The translations under genes were made by a program, and so were the position numbers. 63,614 nt of DNA from Bog-473 sp036491435. Lineage in GTDB: Bacteria > Actinomycetota > Acidimicrobiia > Acidimicrobiales > RAAP-2. Location of the stretch: NCBI GenBank assembly GCA_036491435.1, contig DASXBZ010000034.1, positions 1 to 63,614 of the forward strand, written 5' to 3'. Positions 1 to 8,572 of this stretch are shown here, piece after piece. How positions within the stretch are numbered: position 1 is the first letter of the stretch; each line of letters starts with the position of its first letter. The notes under the pieces are model-generated. The model saw only the letters and a program-made list of their open reading frames with translations, searched no databases and was not told the DNA's origin.

Positions 1-28
1 GCACCGGGCCAGCGCTGAGGGGACGGCA

Positions 29-1315
29 ATGCTCTCCCGGCTCGCCAACATCTTTCGGGTTCCCGACCTTCGCAACAAGGTCGTCTTCACGCTCGCCGTC
101 ATCGCCCTGTACCAGATCGGGGCGAACGTCCCGGTGCCCGGCGTCAACTGGGGCCGGCTCCAGAGCCTCGAAAGCCAGGCCTCCTCCTCGGGCGTCCTCG
201 GCTTCTTGAACCTCTTCAGCGGGGGCGCTTTGGTGCGCCTGGCCGTCTTCGGCCTCGGCGTCATGCCCTATATCACCAGCTCGATCATCATCCAGCTGCT
301 CTCGACGGTGATCCCCAAACTCGAGGAGTGGCGCGACCAGGGGGCGGTCGGGCAGAAGAAGATCACCCAGACCACCCGGTATCTGACCGTGGCCCTCGCC
401 GTCATGCAGTCGGCCGGGCTGGTCTACGCCTTCCACGGCCACGACTCGGCCCTCCTCGGGACCAACATCGACCTGATCCCGACGTTCAGCTGGCCCCTCG
501 CCCTGTTCATGGTGCTCATCCTCACGGCGGGCACCGCCTTCGTCATGTGGCTGGCCGAGCTCATCACCCAGCGCGGCATCGGCCAGGGCATGTCCATCCT
601 GATCTTCGCCAACGTGGTGGCCGCCATCCCCACAGGCTTCAGGGCGATCTACGAGGAGGGGGGCAAGACCAAGTTCGGGATCATCATCATCGTCTCGCTC
701 ATCTTGCTCGTGGTCATCGTCTTTATGGACCAGGGCCAGCGACGCATACCGGTCACCTTCGCCAGACGGGTGGTGGGCCGCCGGATGTACGGCGGCAGCT
801 CGACCTACATCCCCCTCAAGGTCAACCAGTCGGGGGTGATCCCGATCATCTTCGCCAGCTCGGTCCTCTACATCCCCGTCCTCTTGTCCAACGTGATCCC
901 CTGGACCTGGTTCCAGAACTTCGTGCGCAACTCGCTCACGCCGACCAGCCTCTTCTACATCGCGGCCTACTTCCTGCTCATCGTGCTGTTCACGTTCTTC
1001 TACGTCTACGTGGCCTTTGACCCCCACCAGCAGGCCGATCTCATCCGCAAGCAGGGTGGCTTCGTCCCGGGCATCCGCCCCGGACCGCCCACCGAGCGCT
1101 ACTTCGCCCACATCCTCAGCCGCATCACGGTGGTCGGCGCGTTGTTCTTGGGCTCGGTCGCCGTCGTGCCGTCGCTCCTCATGGCGCTGTGGCACCTCAA
1201 CCGGTTCCCCTTCTACGGGACCACCCTGCTGATCTCGGTCGGCGTCGCCCTCGAGACGATGCGTCAGATCGACAGCCAGCTCATGATGCGCAACTACGAA
1301 GGCTTCCTCAAGTAG
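29..1315 (+). CDS. secY: Preprotein translocase subunit SecY
   Basis: SecY is the channel-forming core of the Sec translocon in the cytoplasmic membrane, working with SecE, SecG and the motor SecA. The 428-residue product has the normal length and about ten hydrophobic segments. It starts MLSRLANIFRVPDLRNKV and contains the family segments GQGMSILIFANV and GGFVPGIRPG (the cytosolic loop that contacts ribosome and SecA). The ATG is preceded by a GAGGGGA ribosome site. Bases 1-18 read as an open frame ending in TGA just upstream, as a ribosomal-protein gene (rplO) would, but this is too short to identify. adk and map, the usual followers, are absent; a convergent TetR gene comes next. Confidence 0.97.
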   Translation: MLSRLANIFRVPDLRNKVVFTLAVIALYQIGANVPVPGVNWGRLQSLESQASSSGVLGFLNLFSGGALVRLAVFGLGVMPYITSSIIIQLLSTVIPKLEEWRDQGAVGQKKITQTTRYLTVALAVMQSAGLVYAFHGHDSALLGTNIDLIPTFSWPLALFMVLILTAGTAFVMWLAELITQRGIGQGMSILIFANVVAAIPTGFRAIYEEGGKTKFGIIIIVSLILLVVIVFMDQGQRRIPVTFARRVVGRRMYGGSSTYIPLKVNQSGVIPIIFASSVLYIPVLLSNVIPWTWFQNFVRNSLTPTSLFYIAAYFLLIVLFTFFYVYVAFDPHQQADLIRKQGGFVPGIRPGPPTERYFAHILSRITVVGALFLGSVAVVPSLLMALWHLNRFPFYGTTLLISVGVALETMRQIDSQLMMRNYEGFLK

Positions 1316-1375
1316 GCCGTCCGTTGTGGAGTTTCACCGTCTTGCGCGAGTACGTCGGAGATGCTGCACGGACAA

Positions 1376-1939
1376 TCAGGAGTCGGGACGTAGGCCGACC
1401 AGTGCGAGTTGGTAGAGGCGAACAGACTGGGCCCTCCAGTCACTGTCCGGGTCGATCTGAAACAGTCCAGCCAGCAACAGGATCACCTCATCGGCTCGGA
1501 CGCCGGGTCGCACGACTCCAGCATCCTCAGCGGCCCTGAGCATTCTCTCGAGCGCTCCCACGATGGGTTCGTACACGTCCGGGAACATCTCGGTTGTGGG
1601 ACTTGTGGCTGCTTGGAGAGCGCTCGCAAGTCCCCGTTTGGTCATCGCGTACTGGGCCAAGGCCGAGACCCAGGCCTCAAGTGCCTCGGCCGGATCGAGC
1701 TCGGCTAACAGGTCATCGGCGGCCTCTACAAGATGTCGAACCTCCTCGCGATAGACCGACAAGATCAAGGCTTCCCGAGTCGGAAAATGGCGGTAGAGGG
1801 TGGCGTTCGCAACCCCCGCCCGCTTCGCGACCGCGTTCAACGAGACGTCCGCGGACTCGGTGAGTGCGAGACGCGCCGCTGACAGAATCGCTTCACGATT
1901 GTGGACGGCGTCCGAGCGTCGGCCTTTGTCGTCTGACAC
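1376..1939 (-). CDS. TetR/AcrR family transcriptional regulator
   Basis: This is a 187-residue one-component repressor-type protein. Residues about 15-60 form the TetR helix-turn-helix domain (AVAKRAGVANATLYRHFPTR-like segment), followed by an all-helical ligand and dimerisation domain without recognisable specificity. The start is GTG. It is transcribed divergently from the SnoaL-like gene at 2056, and a perfect 8-bp inverted repeat lies 23 bases upstream of its start codon. This suggests it represses itself and the neighbour. The ligand is unknown. Family assignment is secure; the target is inferred from position only. Confidence 0.9.
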   Translation of the reverse strand: MSDDKGRRSDAVHNREAILSAARLALTESADVSLNAVAKRAGVANATLYRHFPTREALILSVYREEVRHLVEAADDLLAELDPAEALEAWVSALAQYAMTKRGLASALQAATSPTTEMFPDVYEPIVGALERMLRAAEDAGVVRPGVRADEVILLLAGLFQIDPDSDWRAQSVRLYQLALVGLRPDS

Positions 1940-1961
1940 CGCGAAGACTCCACTCTTGATA

Positions 1962-1979
1962 AACGGGGAACTCCCCGTT
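1962..1979. promoter_or_regulatory. Palindromic operator candidate between tetR and SnoaL-like gene
   Basis: AACGGGGA-AC-TCCCCGTT is a perfect inverted repeat with 8-bp arms and a 2-base spacer. It sits in the 116-base divergent intergenic region. Size and symmetry fit a TetR-dimer site. Binding is inferred. Confidence 0.6.
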
Positions 1980-2055
1980 AAGATCGTACAAGCAATCGAT
2001 CAGTGTTCCATGCGGTTCGTGCGATATCGCGTCCCGCTCACGAAAGGGTCAAGGC

Positions 2056-2532
2056 ATGGCAATCCACGCGACACTCTCGCCGTCAGAGGCCGCCGATCGC
2101 CTTGCGATTCGTGAGCTATTTGATTCGTACGCCCACTGCGCAGACCGCCGTGACGCGGATGGGCAAAAGGCTCTCTTCACGATCGATAGCCGATTGGCCG
2201 TCTACATGGATGGTGAACGGAAGGAAGTGAGCTACGTCATTGAGGGACGCGACTCCCTCACGCCGGTGTTCGCTGATCTGAATCGCTATGAAGCGACGAC
2301 GCACTTCAACGGACAGAGTACCGTGACGCTCGACGGGGACCAGGCAACAGGCGAGAGCTACACGATTGCGCACCATGTCCACACCGAAGACGGGCAGCGA
2401 AAGATCATGATCGCCTCGCTTCGTTACCTTGATTCCTTCTCGAAGGTCGATGGGGCGTGGTTGTTCGCGGAGCGCAAACTCATCGTTGACTGGAGCGAGA
2501 CCCGTGATCTCGGCGCACCCACCAGCGGCTGA
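2056..2532 (+). CDS. SnoaL-like / NTF2-superfamily protein
   Basis: The 158-residue product has the pattern of SnoaL-like polyketide-cyclase/dehydratase-fold proteins: an N-terminal helix (RLAIRELFDSYAHCADRRD), then alternating beta strands ending in a W-x-F-A-E-R-K-L segment. Such proteins form small cone-shaped barrels that act as cyclases, isomerases or hydrolases on hydrophobic substrates, or only bind ligands. No catalytic residues can be assigned with confidence. It is divergent from the TetR gene at 1376-1939 and probably its main target. The ATG at 2056 gives the full domain. Confidence 0.8.
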   Translation: MAIHATLSPSEAADRLAIRELFDSYAHCADRRDADGQKALFTIDSRLAVYMDGERKEVSYVIEGRDSLTPVFADLNRYEATTHFNGQSTVTLDGDQATGESYTIAHHVHTEDGQRKIMIASLRYLDSFSKVDGAWLFAERKLIVDWSETRDLGAPTSG

Positions 2533-2576
2533 ACTGGCGAGGCCTGCTGGTCCGGGAAGCTAATCGTCATCAACGA

Positions 2577-3401
2577 GTGAGGGCACCTACTGGGCCACGA
2601 CGGGCCCGATCCGTCGAGTCGTATTTGCGGAGGACGCGTGTGCTCGCTGCCTTCGCCGTCCTGGCCGTGATCGCCGCGGTCGTTTCGGACACCACGAACG
2701 AGAGCTTCTGGGAGCATCACGCACTACTGACAAGCTTGGCCGCCAGCGTGATCGTCGTTGCGCTGTCCGTCGCAGTGGTCAATGAGGTCCTCGAGCGCAG
2801 AAGCCGTCAACGTTGGAGCATCCTCGCCCAGTACGTCATGTTTGAGTTGGTGCGTAACGCGAGAATGGTGTGGACCGGCATTTTGGAGTCGACCGGATTG
2901 CTTCCATCCGATCTTGGCGAAGAATCTGTCGTCGAAGTCGGAGGTGCAATGATCCGCGATACCCCGCGGTTGGCCGCGTCGCTTCGAACAATCCTCCACG
3001 ACGTGGAGCGCCGTGAGCGTCTCCAAGAAGAGGTTGCGTTTCTGGCCGAGCACACCGACGAGGTGCTCGGTCGATGGGCCGCGATCATGCTCAACGCCGA
3101 CGCGTATGCCGAAGTTATTGATCGACACGTCGAGCTCGCAGGCGACATCTCGTGGATCGCCGGGCTCATGGACACCGCACGCCCACCCGCCGACCTCCGC
3201 CGACAGCAGAGGGTACGTAGTAGCCCTGCAGTGCAAATCGAAGCCGAACCGGGCCGAGACTGGCTCGCAGATCGCTTGGTGGTCGTTGCTCAACTTGCAG
3301 AAGAGCTTGACCGAGGGACTCTCGAGTTGTCGCTACGAATTGTGCCTGTCGAATGGTGGCGAGAGCGATTAGGGACCGGTGATCTGCCAACAGCGGGGTA
3401 G
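2577..3401 (+). CDS. Hypothetical membrane protein with two N-terminal segments
   Basis: The family is not recognised. The 274-residue product has a basic N-terminus, two hydrophobic segments at about residues 22-40 and 50-70, and then roughly 200 soluble, charged, mostly helical residues rich in Glu and Arg. This layout suggests a membrane-anchored cytoplasmic helical domain. It starts with GTG, 44 bases after the SnoaL-like gene on the same strand, so it may share that transcript. No enzyme motif is visible. Confidence 0.6.
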   Translation: MRAPTGPRRARSVESYLRRTRVLAAFAVLAVIAAVVSDTTNESFWEHHALLTSLAASVIVVALSVAVVNEVLERRSRQRWSILAQYVMFELVRNARMVWTGILESTGLLPSDLGEESVVEVGGAMIRDTPRLAASLRTILHDVERRERLQEEVAFLAEHTDEVLGRWAAIMLNADAYAEVIDRHVELAGDISWIAGLMDTARPPADLRRQQRVRSSPAVQIEAEPGRDWLADRLVVVAQLAEELDRGTLELSLRIVPVEWWRERLGTGDLPTAG

Positions 3402-3547
3402 CGTGCCATGGTTCTGCTTCAGGTTTGCGTGCCGGTGTGAGTTGCGTCGGTGACCGCCCTCGCAAGGAGCCTGAACCAGTCGATATATCAGCGGTTCGAC
3501 CAATGCCACTGACTCGCTCGACTGTGACGCCCCAACCGTGGAGAGCG

Positions 3548-4105
3548 TCAGTGAGGTCGACTCCCTCCAAGGGTCACGGAGTGCTTTCGACACACTTCCG
3601 AGGTGCTGATGTTGGTCATTTGCGACGCGTCATGATGTTGCGATCTGAATGCGCCAGCCAGGACGAAGGTTCCGACGAGCGCGAGTTCAAGCGCGCCGAC
3701 GATCTCAACGACGAGCGACGTCCCTGCGAAGGGCGCGGCCAAGGAATCCGTGAAGCCGAACAGCCCGAAGTAGACGCTGACCAGGAGTCCGACGACTGTC
3801 GTCAACATGAACCCAATGCCGGCCACGGCTGTGAGCATGCGGCGCCATCCGACGAGTGCAAGGGAGAGAACGGCCCCGGCGATGCCCTGGACAAGGAAGA
3901 GGGGGCCGATGACGGGAATAGTGCTGTATCCGTCAGCCCACAGGTGAAGATGAATCGCGCTCGTGAAGGCAACGAGAACAGCACCGAATACGAAACCGAG
4001 GTGGAGGACCACCCGCGTCGCCTGTGATCCCCCGGGCTTGGCACGTGCAATGCTCCAGAGTCGCCGGCGATGCGATGCGAAGTGGTTGTCGGTCCCAGGT
4101 GACAT
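3548..4105 (-). CDS. Four-segment integral membrane protein, unknown function
   Basis: The 185-residue protein has a short basic N-terminus and four hydrophobic stretches (about residues 32-52, 62-85, 90-112 and 125-150). The tail is soluble and polar. No known motif was recognised. It lies 11 bases downstream of the anchored proline-rich protein gene at 4117-4497, so the two are probably co-transcribed. A cell-envelope role is a guess from topology only. Confidence 0.6.
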   Translation of the reverse strand: MSPGTDNHFASHRRRLWSIARAKPGGSQATRVVLHLGFVFGAVLVAFTSAIHLHLWADGYSTIPVIGPLFLVQGIAGAVLSLALVGWRRMLTAVAGIGFMLTTVVGLLVSVYFGLFGFTDSLAAPFAGTSLVVEIVGALELALVGTFVLAGAFRSQHHDASQMTNISTSEVCRKHSVTLGGSRPH

Positions 4106-4116
4106 TGCGTTCCGGT

Positions 4117-4497
4117 CTACCTATTTCCGTCGCCGTCACTCGGCGCTCCGTTGTTGTCCGGATCGCCGTCACCGCCGCCGCCTTGGGGGATGCCAGACGC
4201 CGGCTGTGGAACCGTGGTCGAGGGAGCAGGTGCGGCGTTAGCCACTCCCGCAGGCGCGCCCAGGGGAGTGATGGGGGAGGGCGCGCCCGCGGGGGAAAGA
4301 GCCGGCGCTCGGGACGTCGGCTGAGTGGCGGGAGGCGGTTGAACGGTGGAGGTCCCCGGCGAGATACCTACGCGCGGCGCCGAATAATGACCGGACGAAG
4401 AGCCCGAGGCCACCGCAACGCCGCCGTAGATCCCACCGCCGATGGCAACCAGAGCCAAGCTCGAAATGATGTATCTGTGCGATCGCTTGCTTCGCAT
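4117..4497 (-). CDS. Small secreted or anchored Pro/Ala/Gly-rich protein
   Basis: The 126-residue product starts with a basic stretch and one hydrophobic segment (residues about 10-30) that could be a signal peptide or an N-terminal anchor. The rest is low-complexity sequence rich in Pro, Ala, Ser, Thr and Gly, ending in a Gly/Asp-rich tail. Such composition is typical of extracytoplasmic linker proteins of actinobacteria. It probably forms a two-gene unit with the membrane protein at 3548-4105. No function can be assigned. Confidence 0.55.
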   Translation of the reverse strand: MRSKRSHRYIISSLALVAIGGGIYGGVAVASGSSSGHYSAPRVGISPGTSTVQPPPATQPTSRAPALSPAGAPSPITPLGAPAGVANAAPAPSTTVPQPASGIPQGGGGDGDPDNNGAPSDGDGNR

Positions 4498-4579
4498 CGT
4501 GCGCCTTCTGAACTTGCCGGTGAGCTTTTGGGAAGCCCGTTGGGGATGGACCGACCACCGCTTTACCGAAGACCTATAT

Positions 4580-4594
4580 GCGTAAGGGTTACGC
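4580..4594. repeat. Short inverted repeat between ubiB-like gene and 4497 gene
   Basis: GCGTAA-GGG-TTACGC is a perfect inverted repeat with 6-bp arms in the 159-base gap between two minus-strand genes. It could be an operator or a small hairpin 63 bases past the kinase stop. There is no T-tract to support a terminator. Confidence 0.3.
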
Positions 4595-4656
4595 GTCGCT
4601 CCCGGACATCTCGGTCTCCATCCCTCCAGGTGCCTCGACGAAGCTGTCGCGCAGGT

Positions 4657-6078
4657 CTACGCGCGGGGGGCATCGCCGCAACGGGCACGCCACTCAGCCT
4701 CCAGAAACCCCAAACCGGTGGCGGGCGGTCCGTCGTGGCGGATCTCGTCATCGATCGACTTCCAGTCGGCCGTGGCGTAGAGGTGTCCGAGTACGAAACT
4801 TGCGCCGACAATGATTCGATTGAGAAAGAGGAGATCTTTCGGCATCTGGAGCCGTCCGGTGACGTCGCTCCATTGCCCCAAAGGTTGGTACGTACCGGCC
4901 ATGATCTCAGCTACGGACTCCGGTGTATACGTGAACGGTTGCTCGTCCAAGCGGTCGCGCAACGCGGCGCGGTAGAACTCGAGCAAGCGATCTGGGTCCA
5001 ACCCTTCGACGCGAGCGTCCGCCAAGAGGCCAACGTTGATGAATGCCTGAAGCAGGGCATCCGCGTCGCAGTTCAGCGCGGCGTCTACAAGACCCGACAT
5101 GACAGAGACGAGCTCCGGGGTGAACCTCTTCACGCACCCGAAGTCAAGGAACGTCACGGTGCCGTCCTTGTGGAAGAGGTAGTTGCCCGGGTGCGGGTCG
5201 GCGTTGAAGATTCCGTATCGGTGCAGGCTGGTGAAAACGAATCGGAAGATGGTCTCGCCCCAGTGAGAGCGGAGAGGCTGGTCGGCCTTGGTGGCGGCCG
5301 ACCAGCCGATTCCGTGCACGTAGTCGGTTGTAAGGATTCGGCCAGTCGAGAGCTCGGGATGAACCGCGGGAATGCGTATGAACGGATGCCCTTCGTAGAG
5401 TGAGTGGAACTCCTGCTGGTTGGCGGCCTCAATCGTGTAGTCCAGTTCGTCGGTTACCCGGTCGCGTATCTCCTCCGCCATCATCTTCAGGTCGACCTTG
5501 GGTGCCTCTGGACCGAGCAGCGCCAGGCCAGCCCGAAGTACCGAAGCGAGCAAGTTGGTATTGGCCAAATCGGCTCGTACCGCATCGGACACCCCTGGGT
5601 ACTGCACCTTGACCGCGAGCTCTGTGCCGTCCGCCATACGGGCCAAATGCACCTGGCCCACGGATGCTGCGGCGACCGGCCTGGGGGAGAAGAAGGCGAA
5701 GATCTCCTCGGGACCTGCTCCGAGCTCCGCTCGAATCACACCAGCGATTTCGTTGGAAGCGAGCGGGGGCACGTCGCTTTGCAGCTGGGCAAGCGTCGAC
5801 TGGAACAGCTCGCGCGAGGAAGCGGGTACCACGCCGTCGACGTCGATGAAGGAGAGAATCTGGCCAACCTTCATGACCGCTCCCTTCATGTCACCCAGGA
5901 CCGCCACGTAGCGCTCGGCGAGGCGCTCTTGCCGAGCACGTTCCGCGGCCTGAGCTGCGTCGCTGCCTGAGCGACTGTGTACGCGTGTCAGGGTCCTGGC
6001 GGTCAGCGTGTGTCCGGCCAGTCCGGCCAGGCGAACCGTACGGACGACTCGCCCGGTAGGCAGCTTCCTGTCGGACAT
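4657..6078 (-). CDS. ABC1/UbiB (AarF) family atypical kinase
   Basis: UbiB/ADCK proteins are atypical kinase-fold ATPases linked to quinone and lipid homeostasis. The 473-residue sequence carries the family hallmarks in order: the KxGQ motif (MKVGQ, residues 69-73), the Ala-rich loop replacing the glycine loop (AAASVGQVH, 137-145), the invariant Lys in AVKVQ (157), the catalytic DPHPGN (294-299) and the metal-binding DFG (312-314). No hydrophobic anchor is evident at the C-terminus, unlike many UbiB proteins. Actinobacteria with menaquinone carry several such kinases whose substrates are not known, so no ubiquinone role is claimed. Confidence 0.9.
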   Translation of the reverse strand: MSDRKLPTGRVVRTVRLAGLAGHTLTARTLTRVHSRSGSDAAQAAERARQERLAERYVAVLGDMKGAVMKVGQILSFIDVDGVVPASSRELFQSTLAQLQSDVPPLASNEIAGVIRAELGAGPEEIFAFFSPRPVAAASVGQVHLARMADGTELAVKVQYPGVSDAVRADLANTNLLASVLRAGLALLGPEAPKVDLKMMAEEIRDRVTDELDYTIEAANQQEFHSLYEGHPFIRIPAVHPELSTGRILTTDYVHGIGWSAATKADQPLRSHWGETIFRFVFTSLHRYGIFNADPHPGNYLFHKDGTVTFLDFGCVKRFTPELVSVMSGLVDAALNCDADALLQAFINVGLLADARVEGLDPDRLLEFYRAALRDRLDEQPFTYTPESVAEIMAGTYQPLGQWSDVTGRLQMPKDLLFLNRIIVGASFVLGHLYATADWKSIDDEIRHDGPPATGLGFLEAEWRARCGDAPRA

Positions 6079-6187
6079 GGTGGCTACCCGGCCGCCTGGC
6101 CGACTGCTCCTATGACCCTTCTGGAGGGGATATGAGAGGCGATGGGAATCCGAAGCAGCGCGTCTTCGGCGACGAATTTTGATTGGC

Positions 6188-6209
6188 GCAATTGTGGAAT
6201 CGGCAATTG
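6188..6209. repeat. Directly repeated GCAATTG upstream of ArsA-like pair
   Basis: GCAATTG occurs at 6188-6194 and 6203-6209, 15 bases apart. CAATTG is itself palindromic. The pair lies in the divergent 254-base gap between the UbiB-family gene and the ArsA-like pair and may be a paired regulator site; no matching regulator is known. Confidence 0.25.
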
Positions 6210-6332
6210 GTCCTCCCCGGTAAAGCCTGCATAGGAGTAGTCGTGAGGGTTACACCTGGCATGGTCCTACCTTGAGTCGGACCGTGCCCTGGCCTCAGGA
6301 CGAGCAGTGCGATGTAACTCGGCTGCCTATCA

Positions 6333-7406
6333 GTGCGTGTGGAGACAAATGCCGCAGCTGCCTTTTGCAGGAGAAGCTCCGTTGTGGTTGTCGCCGGCAA
6401 GGGGGGCGTGGGCAAGTCGACTGTGAGCGCCACGCTGGCGCGGTTGGCGGTTCGCCAGGGTTTGTCGGTCTCGCTGGTTGAGCTCGACGAGGGTGGCGTT
6501 CAGAGTCAGTTGTTCGACCAGGACCGTCAACCGCCGAGCTCCGACGCCGTCGAACTGTCCGCCGGTGCAACCGATGATTGGGATTCAGAGTCGGCGCCGG
6601 TTCGCGCTCAAACGATCACTGCAGAAGATGTCCTCGTTGAGTACCTACGCGGCCACGGGTTTGGTCGAGCCGCGACGCGCCTGTCGAGGTCTGGGATGCT
6701 CGACATCGCCGCCACCGGAATCCCGGGGGTTCGCGACATCCTTGTCCTGGGCAAGATCGTGCAGCTGGAACAGTCCCACGCCGCCGACCTCATCGTGGTT
6801 GACGGCCCGGCCGCGGGCCACGCCATCACGTTCCTCACATGCGCTCAAGGGGTGCTGGATTCAAGCCGAGCAGGACCACTTCATTCCTTGGCCTCTGACG
6901 TGGTCAATTTCTTGTCCGACCCGACTCGGTGCCAGGTCGTCCTCGTGACCGTGGCGGAGGAGACGCCGGTCAATGAGACAGTGGAGACGGCGCGCACCCT
7001 CGAGACCCGGGTCGGCGCCTACCTCGGTCCAGTCATCGTGAATTTGATGTTCCCGCGGCTCGAGCTTCTCGATGCGGACCCAGAAACAGCCGCGGCAGCG
7101 GCGGGCGTCACCCTTCGGCCTGGTGAGGCAGACGCCATTCGTGCCGCAGCCATGTTCCGTTGTCTTCGTCAAGAGATGCAGGCCGAGCAGGCGACCCGCC
7201 TCGCCGAGGCCCTCGCGCTTCCCCAGCTGTGGCTCCCCAAGCTTTTCGGAGCCGAAATGGGCCGTCTCGAAATAGACATGCTCGTCGATGCCATGAAGAC
7301 AGGGCTAACCCACCTTCGCGAGCCTGCCGGCCGAGCCGGCTGGCTCAGCCCTATCAACCCGGCAGCAGGTATCGGGTCAACACGCCGCATCGCCGCGTGC
7401 GAGTGA
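6333..7406 (+). CDS. ArsA/Get3-like ATPase, first of tandem pair
   Basis: The 357-residue product is a deviant-Walker P-loop ATPase of the ArsA/GET3 family. GKGGVGKST lies near residue 23 and is followed by VELDEGG, then IVVDGPAAGH as the Walker-B region. Family members are nucleotide-driven dimers that push anions (ArsA) or deliver tail-anchored proteins (Get3). It is 8 bases ahead of a second ATPase, the arrangement of Rv3679/Rv3680 in mycobacteria. The start is uncertain: GTG 6333 has no clear ribosome site, while GTG 6384 has AGGAG nine to ten bases upstream and would begin right at the P-loop strand. No arsenite-binding cysteines are evident, so arsenic export is unlikely. Confidence 0.88.
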   Translation: MRVETNAAAAFCRRSSVVVVAGKGGVGKSTVSATLARLAVRQGLSVSLVELDEGGVQSQLFDQDRQPPSSDAVELSAGATDDWDSESAPVRAQTITAEDVLVEYLRGHGFGRAATRLSRSGMLDIAATGIPGVRDILVLGKIVQLEQSHAADLIVVDGPAAGHAITFLTCAQGVLDSSRAGPLHSLASDVVNFLSDPTRCQVVLVTVAEETPVNETVETARTLETRVGAYLGPVIVNLMFPRLELLDADPETAAAAAGVTLRPGEADAIRAAAMFRCLRQEMQAEQATRLAEALALPQLWLPKLFGAEMGRLEIDMLVDAMKTGLTHLREPAGRAGWLSPINPAAGIGSTRRIAACE

Positions 7407-7413
7407 CCTCGTC

Positions 7414-8568
7414 GTGAACCAGCTCACCGCCATCATCGGAGAGCGTCGGGTAATCGTCTGCTGTGGCCCTGGAGGAGTCGGCAAAACCACCACTGCGGCT
7501 GCTCTAGCGGTGGTGGGCGCCCGGCAAAGGCGACGAACCTGCGTCGTCACCATTGACCCGGCCCGAAGGCTGGCGGACGCCTTGGGACTGGACTCACTGA
7601 CCAACACGCCGCGCCGGGTCGACGGACCCTGGCATGGGGAGCTGTGGGCTCTGATGTTGGACGCCAAATCGACCTTTGATGACGCGATCAGCCGGTACGC
7701 CCGCGATGAGGAGCAAGCTCGATCAATCCTGGGCAGCCGGCTCTACCGAAACGTCCGCGACACGATGTCAGGTACTCAGGAGTACATGGCCGTCGAGAAG
7801 CTGTACCAACTTGTCGAAGAGGGTGGATTTGACCTCATTGTGGTGGACACTCCTCCGACGCGTCGCGCCATCGACTTCCTGGATGCCCCGCGACATCTGA
7901 CCTCGCTGCTCGGCAGTCCCGCCATTCGGATGTCGCTCTTGCCCGGCCACGCCTATTTGCGGGCGATCTCCTTCGTCGCGCAAGCGCCTCTAAAGGTCGC
8001 AGCGAAGATCATGGGCGCGGAGACACTTGTCGACACAGTGGACTTCTTGCGCGCGTTTCACGGAATGGAGGACGGGATCTATGAGCGAGCCAAACGAATA
8101 GATGATCTGTTCGCGGATCCATCGACCGCTTTTCTGATCGTCGTCGCGCCTCGCGATGAAGCTGTCAACGAGAGTCAATTCTTCGCCGCACGTCTCCGCG
8201 AGTCAGACATTCCTGTGCAGGCCCTGGTCATAAATCGCCTTCATCCCCACTTCGATACGCCATCGGCCGCCACTCCTCGGAAGTTGGATTCGACCCTGCG
8301 GGGAAGCGTTGCCCAGGCATTCGCCAACCTCAACGCTAACTGGGCGCAACTGCGAGTCTTGGCCGAGCAAGAAGAAAGGAGCATCGCCGAGTTGGTTGCA
8401 CAGGTCGCACCCGCCCCGGTGGCGCGTGTGCCGCTGCTCGAACGTGACGTCCAGGACCTCGACGGAGTGCAACTCGTGGCCGACCATCTGTCTGGACGGA
8501 GCGGCCCAGGCCAATGGTTCTCGAACCGTCAAGTGTCGGCGCTTTGCGGAGAAGGCCCGCGGACTTGA
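7414..8568 (+). CDS. ArsA/Get3-like ATPase, second of tandem pair
   Basis: The 384-residue product has the deviant Walker A GPGGVGKTT at about residues 18-26, the DPARRLADALGL switch region typical of ArsA/Get3 and DLIVVDTPPTRRAIDFLDAP as Walker B. It keeps the family better than its upstream partner, so the two probably form a heterodimer rather than duplicates. The start is GTG, 8 bases after the first gene. A 78-residue membrane protein begins 4 bases after its stop. Arsenite-binding cysteines are not evident. The family call is secure; the cargo is unknown. Confidence 0.92.
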   Translation: MNQLTAIIGERRVIVCCGPGGVGKTTTAAALAVVGARQRRRTCVVTIDPARRLADALGLDSLTNTPRRVDGPWHGELWALMLDAKSTFDDAISRYARDEEQARSILGSRLYRNVRDTMSGTQEYMAVEKLYQLVEEGGFDLIVVDTPPTRRAIDFLDAPRHLTSLLGSPAIRMSLLPGHAYLRAISFVAQAPLKVAAKIMGAETLVDTVDFLRAFHGMEDGIYERAKRIDDLFADPSTAFLIVVAPRDEAVNESQFFAARLRESDIPVQALVINRLHPHFDTPSAATPRKLDSTLRGSVAQAFANLNANWAQLRVLAEQEERSIAELVAQVAPAPVARVPLLERDVQDLDGVQLVADHLSGRSGPGQWFSNRQVSALCGEGPRT

Positions 8569-8572
8569 TCTG

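Noticed and set aside
29..1315. SecY as an accessory SecY2
   Set aside because: Length, loops and N-terminus fit housekeeping SecY, and the upstream 18 bases fit the end of a co-directional gene.
4657..6078. UbiB-family kinase as evidence of ubiquinone synthesis
   Set aside because: The family is broad in actinobacteria that use menaquinone, and no other ubi gene is present.
6333..8568. ArsA-like pair as an arsenite export system
   Set aside because: No arsB, acr3 or arsR nearby and no metal-binding cysteines evident.
8309..8572. Longer version of the tail-anchored protein
   Set aside because: The upstream part overlaps the ArsA-like gene in another frame and is basic low-complexity; ATG 8573 gives a coherent small protein.
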